Assembly (NCBI GenBank): GCA_036266975.1
Contig: DATAWZ010000178.1
Span: forward strand, 1 to 15,953
Source of the DNA: DATAWZ01 sp036266975
GTDB lineage: Bacteria > Actinomycetota > Thermoleophilia > Solirubrobacterales > Solirubrobacteraceae
Direction of reading: 5' to 3'
DNA: 15,953 bases
Shown: positions 15,074 to 15,953 of the stretch, piece by piece
Numbering within the stretch: position 1 is the first letter of the stretch
Layout of the letters: every line of letters starts with the position of its first letter
The notes under the pieces: generated by a model
Database searches by the model: none
What the model was told of the DNA's origin: nothing
What the model saw: the letters and a program-made list of their open reading frames with translations, nothing else
Made by a program: the position numbers and the translations under genes

Positions 15074-15108
15074 GCTCCAGAGCCCCTGACTGAACGTCCC
15101 GCCGTGTG

Positions 15109-15122
15109 CGAACATATGTTCG
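15109..15122 (+). promoter_or_regulatory. LexA (SOS) box before the DUF6504-like gene and dnaE2
   Basis: CGAACATATGTTCG is a perfect palindrome and a full match to the actinobacterial/Gram-positive SOS consensus. It lies in the 52-bp gap after imuB, three bases before the ATG of the small downstream gene, and contains a -10-like TATGTT (15115-15120). It should place the small gene and dnaE2 under their own LexA-controlled promoter, independent of imuB read-through. Confidence 0.88.
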
Positions 15123-15125
15123 TAT

Positions 15126-15365
15126 ATGTCCGCCCTCCTCGGCCAGCCCCGGCAGGTCGCCGTCGACGCCGGCGCCGACGGCGCGCCCCGCCGCGTCGGG
15201 GCGCGCACGATCGAGTACGTGCGCGAGTCCTGGCTGGTCGAGGATCGTTGGTGGACCGAGCAGCCGGTGCGCCGGCGCTACTGGGAGGTGGTGACCGCCT
15301 GCGGGCGCAACCTGGTGGTATTCCACGACCTGCAGAACGGGGGGTGGTTCGGACAGCGGGGGTGA
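15126..15365 (+). CDS. DUF6504-like small protein of the mutasome cassette
   Basis: A 79-aa protein whose core TIEYVRESWLVEDRWWTEQ, then PVRRRYWEVVTACGRNLVVF and HDLQNGGWF, resembles the DUF6504 family, as I recall it from actinobacterial genomes near imuB and dnaE2. It is rich in Trp and Arg (WW pair at about residues 41-42) and has no signal peptide or membrane span, so it is cytosolic. Its function is unknown. The ATG (15126) lies just after a perfect LexA box with no Shine-Dalgarno; the conserved part begins about residue 26. It ends 16 bases before dnaE2, so the two are probably one SOS-induced transcript. The family name was not confirmed by search. Confidence 0.75.
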   Translation: MSALLGQPRQVAVDAGADGAPRRVGARTIEYVRESWLVEDRWWTEQPVRRRYWEVVTACGRNLVVFHDLQNGGWFGQRG

Positions 15366-15381
15366 ACGCCGCGTCCCGGCG

Positions 15382-15953
15382 ATGAGCTACGTCGAGCTGC
15401 ACACCCACTCGGCCTACTCCTTCCTGGACGGCACCTCGCTGCCCGAGGAGCTGGTCGCCGCCGCGCTGGCGCACGGCTACTCGGCGATGGCCCTGACCGA
15501 CCACGACTCGGTGGCCGGCTCGATGGAGTGGGCGGTGAGCGCGGGCGCGCTCGGCTTGCGGGCGCTGCACGGCGCCGAGGTCAGCCTCGAGGACGGCCGC
15601 CATCTGACCCTGCTCGTGGCCGACGCGCGCGGCTGGGCGGGCCTGTGCCGGATCATCACGCGCGCGCATCGCGACACGCGCGGGCCCACCGCCGACGATC
15701 CGCCCTCGATCGTCGGGGGCGGGAAGCGCGCCACGCGGCGCGACCTGCTGGGCGCCGTCGTCCCGCTCGAGTTCGTGCTCGAGCATGCCGAGGGCCTGGT
15801 GTGCCTGACCGGCTGCGCGCGCCACGGCGTCCAGGACGAGGCCACCGCCCGGCGCCTGCTCGACGCCTTCGGACCCGAGCGGCTGCGGGTCGAGTTGCAG
15901 CGGCCGTTCGCGCGCCACGACCGCGCCCAGGGCCGGGCGCGCACGGAGCTCGC
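15382..15953 (+). CDS. dnaE2: Error-prone DNA polymerase DnaE2 (5' part, cut by window end)
   Basis: The first 190 residues of a C-family DNA polymerase III alpha-type enzyme, cut off by the window end. The N-terminal PHP domain begins SYVELHTHSAYSFLDGTSLP and includes LTDHDSVAGSMEW (residues 38-50) and LHGAEVSL. The opening and its place behind imuB identify DnaE2, the translesion polymerase of the SOS mutasome, and not the replicative DnaE1. The stretch VGGGKRATRRDLLGAVVPLE and the VCLTGCARHG turn are as expected for this group. ATG 15382 starts right at the conserved PHP motif, 16 bases after the DUF6504-like stop. The reading frame stays open to the last base. Confidence 0.93.
   Translation, partial: MSYVELHTHSAYSFLDGTSLPEELVAAALAHGYSAMALTDHDSVAGSMEWAVSAGALGLRALHGAEVSLEDGRHLTLLVADARGWAGLCRIITRAHRDTRGPTADDPPSIVGGGKRATRRDLLGAVVPLEFVLEHAEGLVCLTGCARHGVQDEATARRLLDAFGPERLRVELQRPFARHDRAQGRARTEL

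Noticed and set aside
13732..15093. 453-codon + strand frame overlapping imuB
   Set aside because: Arg/Gly/Pro-dominated out-of-frame translation. The imuB frame has recognisable Y-family sequence and the SOS box at its start.
14677..15918. 413-codon minus-strand frame over imuB, the small gene and dnaE2
   Set aside because: It is antisense to three recognised genes and shows low-complexity shadow composition.
1..15953. tRNA genes, rRNA, CRISPR arrays, insertion sequences or att sites
   Set aside because: None of the needed patterns (cloverleaf arms, regular spaced repeats, transposase motifs, flanking duplications) was seen on reading. A formal scan was not possible.

Overview
The window comes from a GC-rich bacterium, most likely an actinobacterium. 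The evidence is strong third-position G/C bias, Gram-positive-type SOS boxes (CGAAC-N4-GTTCG), an ImuB-type and DnaE2-type mutasome, a divided KdpD, and several genes that look leaderless. A Thermoleophilia/Solirubrobacterales-like host fits, but that is an inference. The window is almost fully coding and has no gene-free stretch longer than about 150 bases. I saw no rRNA, tRNA, CRISPR array or insertion sequence.

Bases 1-1377 (+) hold the 3' part of a gene for a protein with the LQRxxGN leader seen on actinobacterial contractile-injection (eCIS)-associated proteins. Its body has kinase-like landmarks, and a net +1 frameshift interrupts the reading frame near 815-850. Convergent to it is a secreted GH76-type glycoside hydrolase (1381-2661, -). 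Next comes a TetR regulator (2809-3444, +) whose promoter lies inside two tandem 20-bp palindromic operators, translationally coupled to a small membrane protein (3441-3908, +). A large imperfect palindrome (3922-4018) separates these from the potassium genes.

Bases 4039-12800 (-) are a complete Kdp high-affinity potassium uptake locus. Read in the direction of transcription it is: sensor kinase (DUF4118-GAF-like-HisKA-HATPase), kdpE, a 107-bp regulatory gap with TGACG repeats, a 26-aa membrane peptide, kdpF (29 aa), kdpA, kdpC, kdpB, a kinase-less KdpD N-terminal protein, and a membrane-anchored Usp protein. Two things are unusual: the structural order is A-C-B instead of A-B-C, and KdpD is split into a cytosolic K+/turgor-sensing half next to the pump genes and a membrane kinase half next to kdpE. 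Near-zero spacings from kdpA to the Usp gene imply one polycistronic unit. The kinase and regulator probably control it through the gap.

Upstream on the same strand lie a STAS-domain protein (no ordinary start codon in frame) and an Sfp-type phosphopantetheinyl transferase (13239-13838, -), separated by a probable intrinsic terminator. Divergent from the transferase is an SOS mutagenesis cassette on the + strand: imuB (13883-15073), a DUF6504-like small protein (15126-15365) and the start of dnaE2 (15382 to the window end). LexA boxes abut the starts of imuB and of the small gene. No imuA' lies between the transferase and dnaE2.
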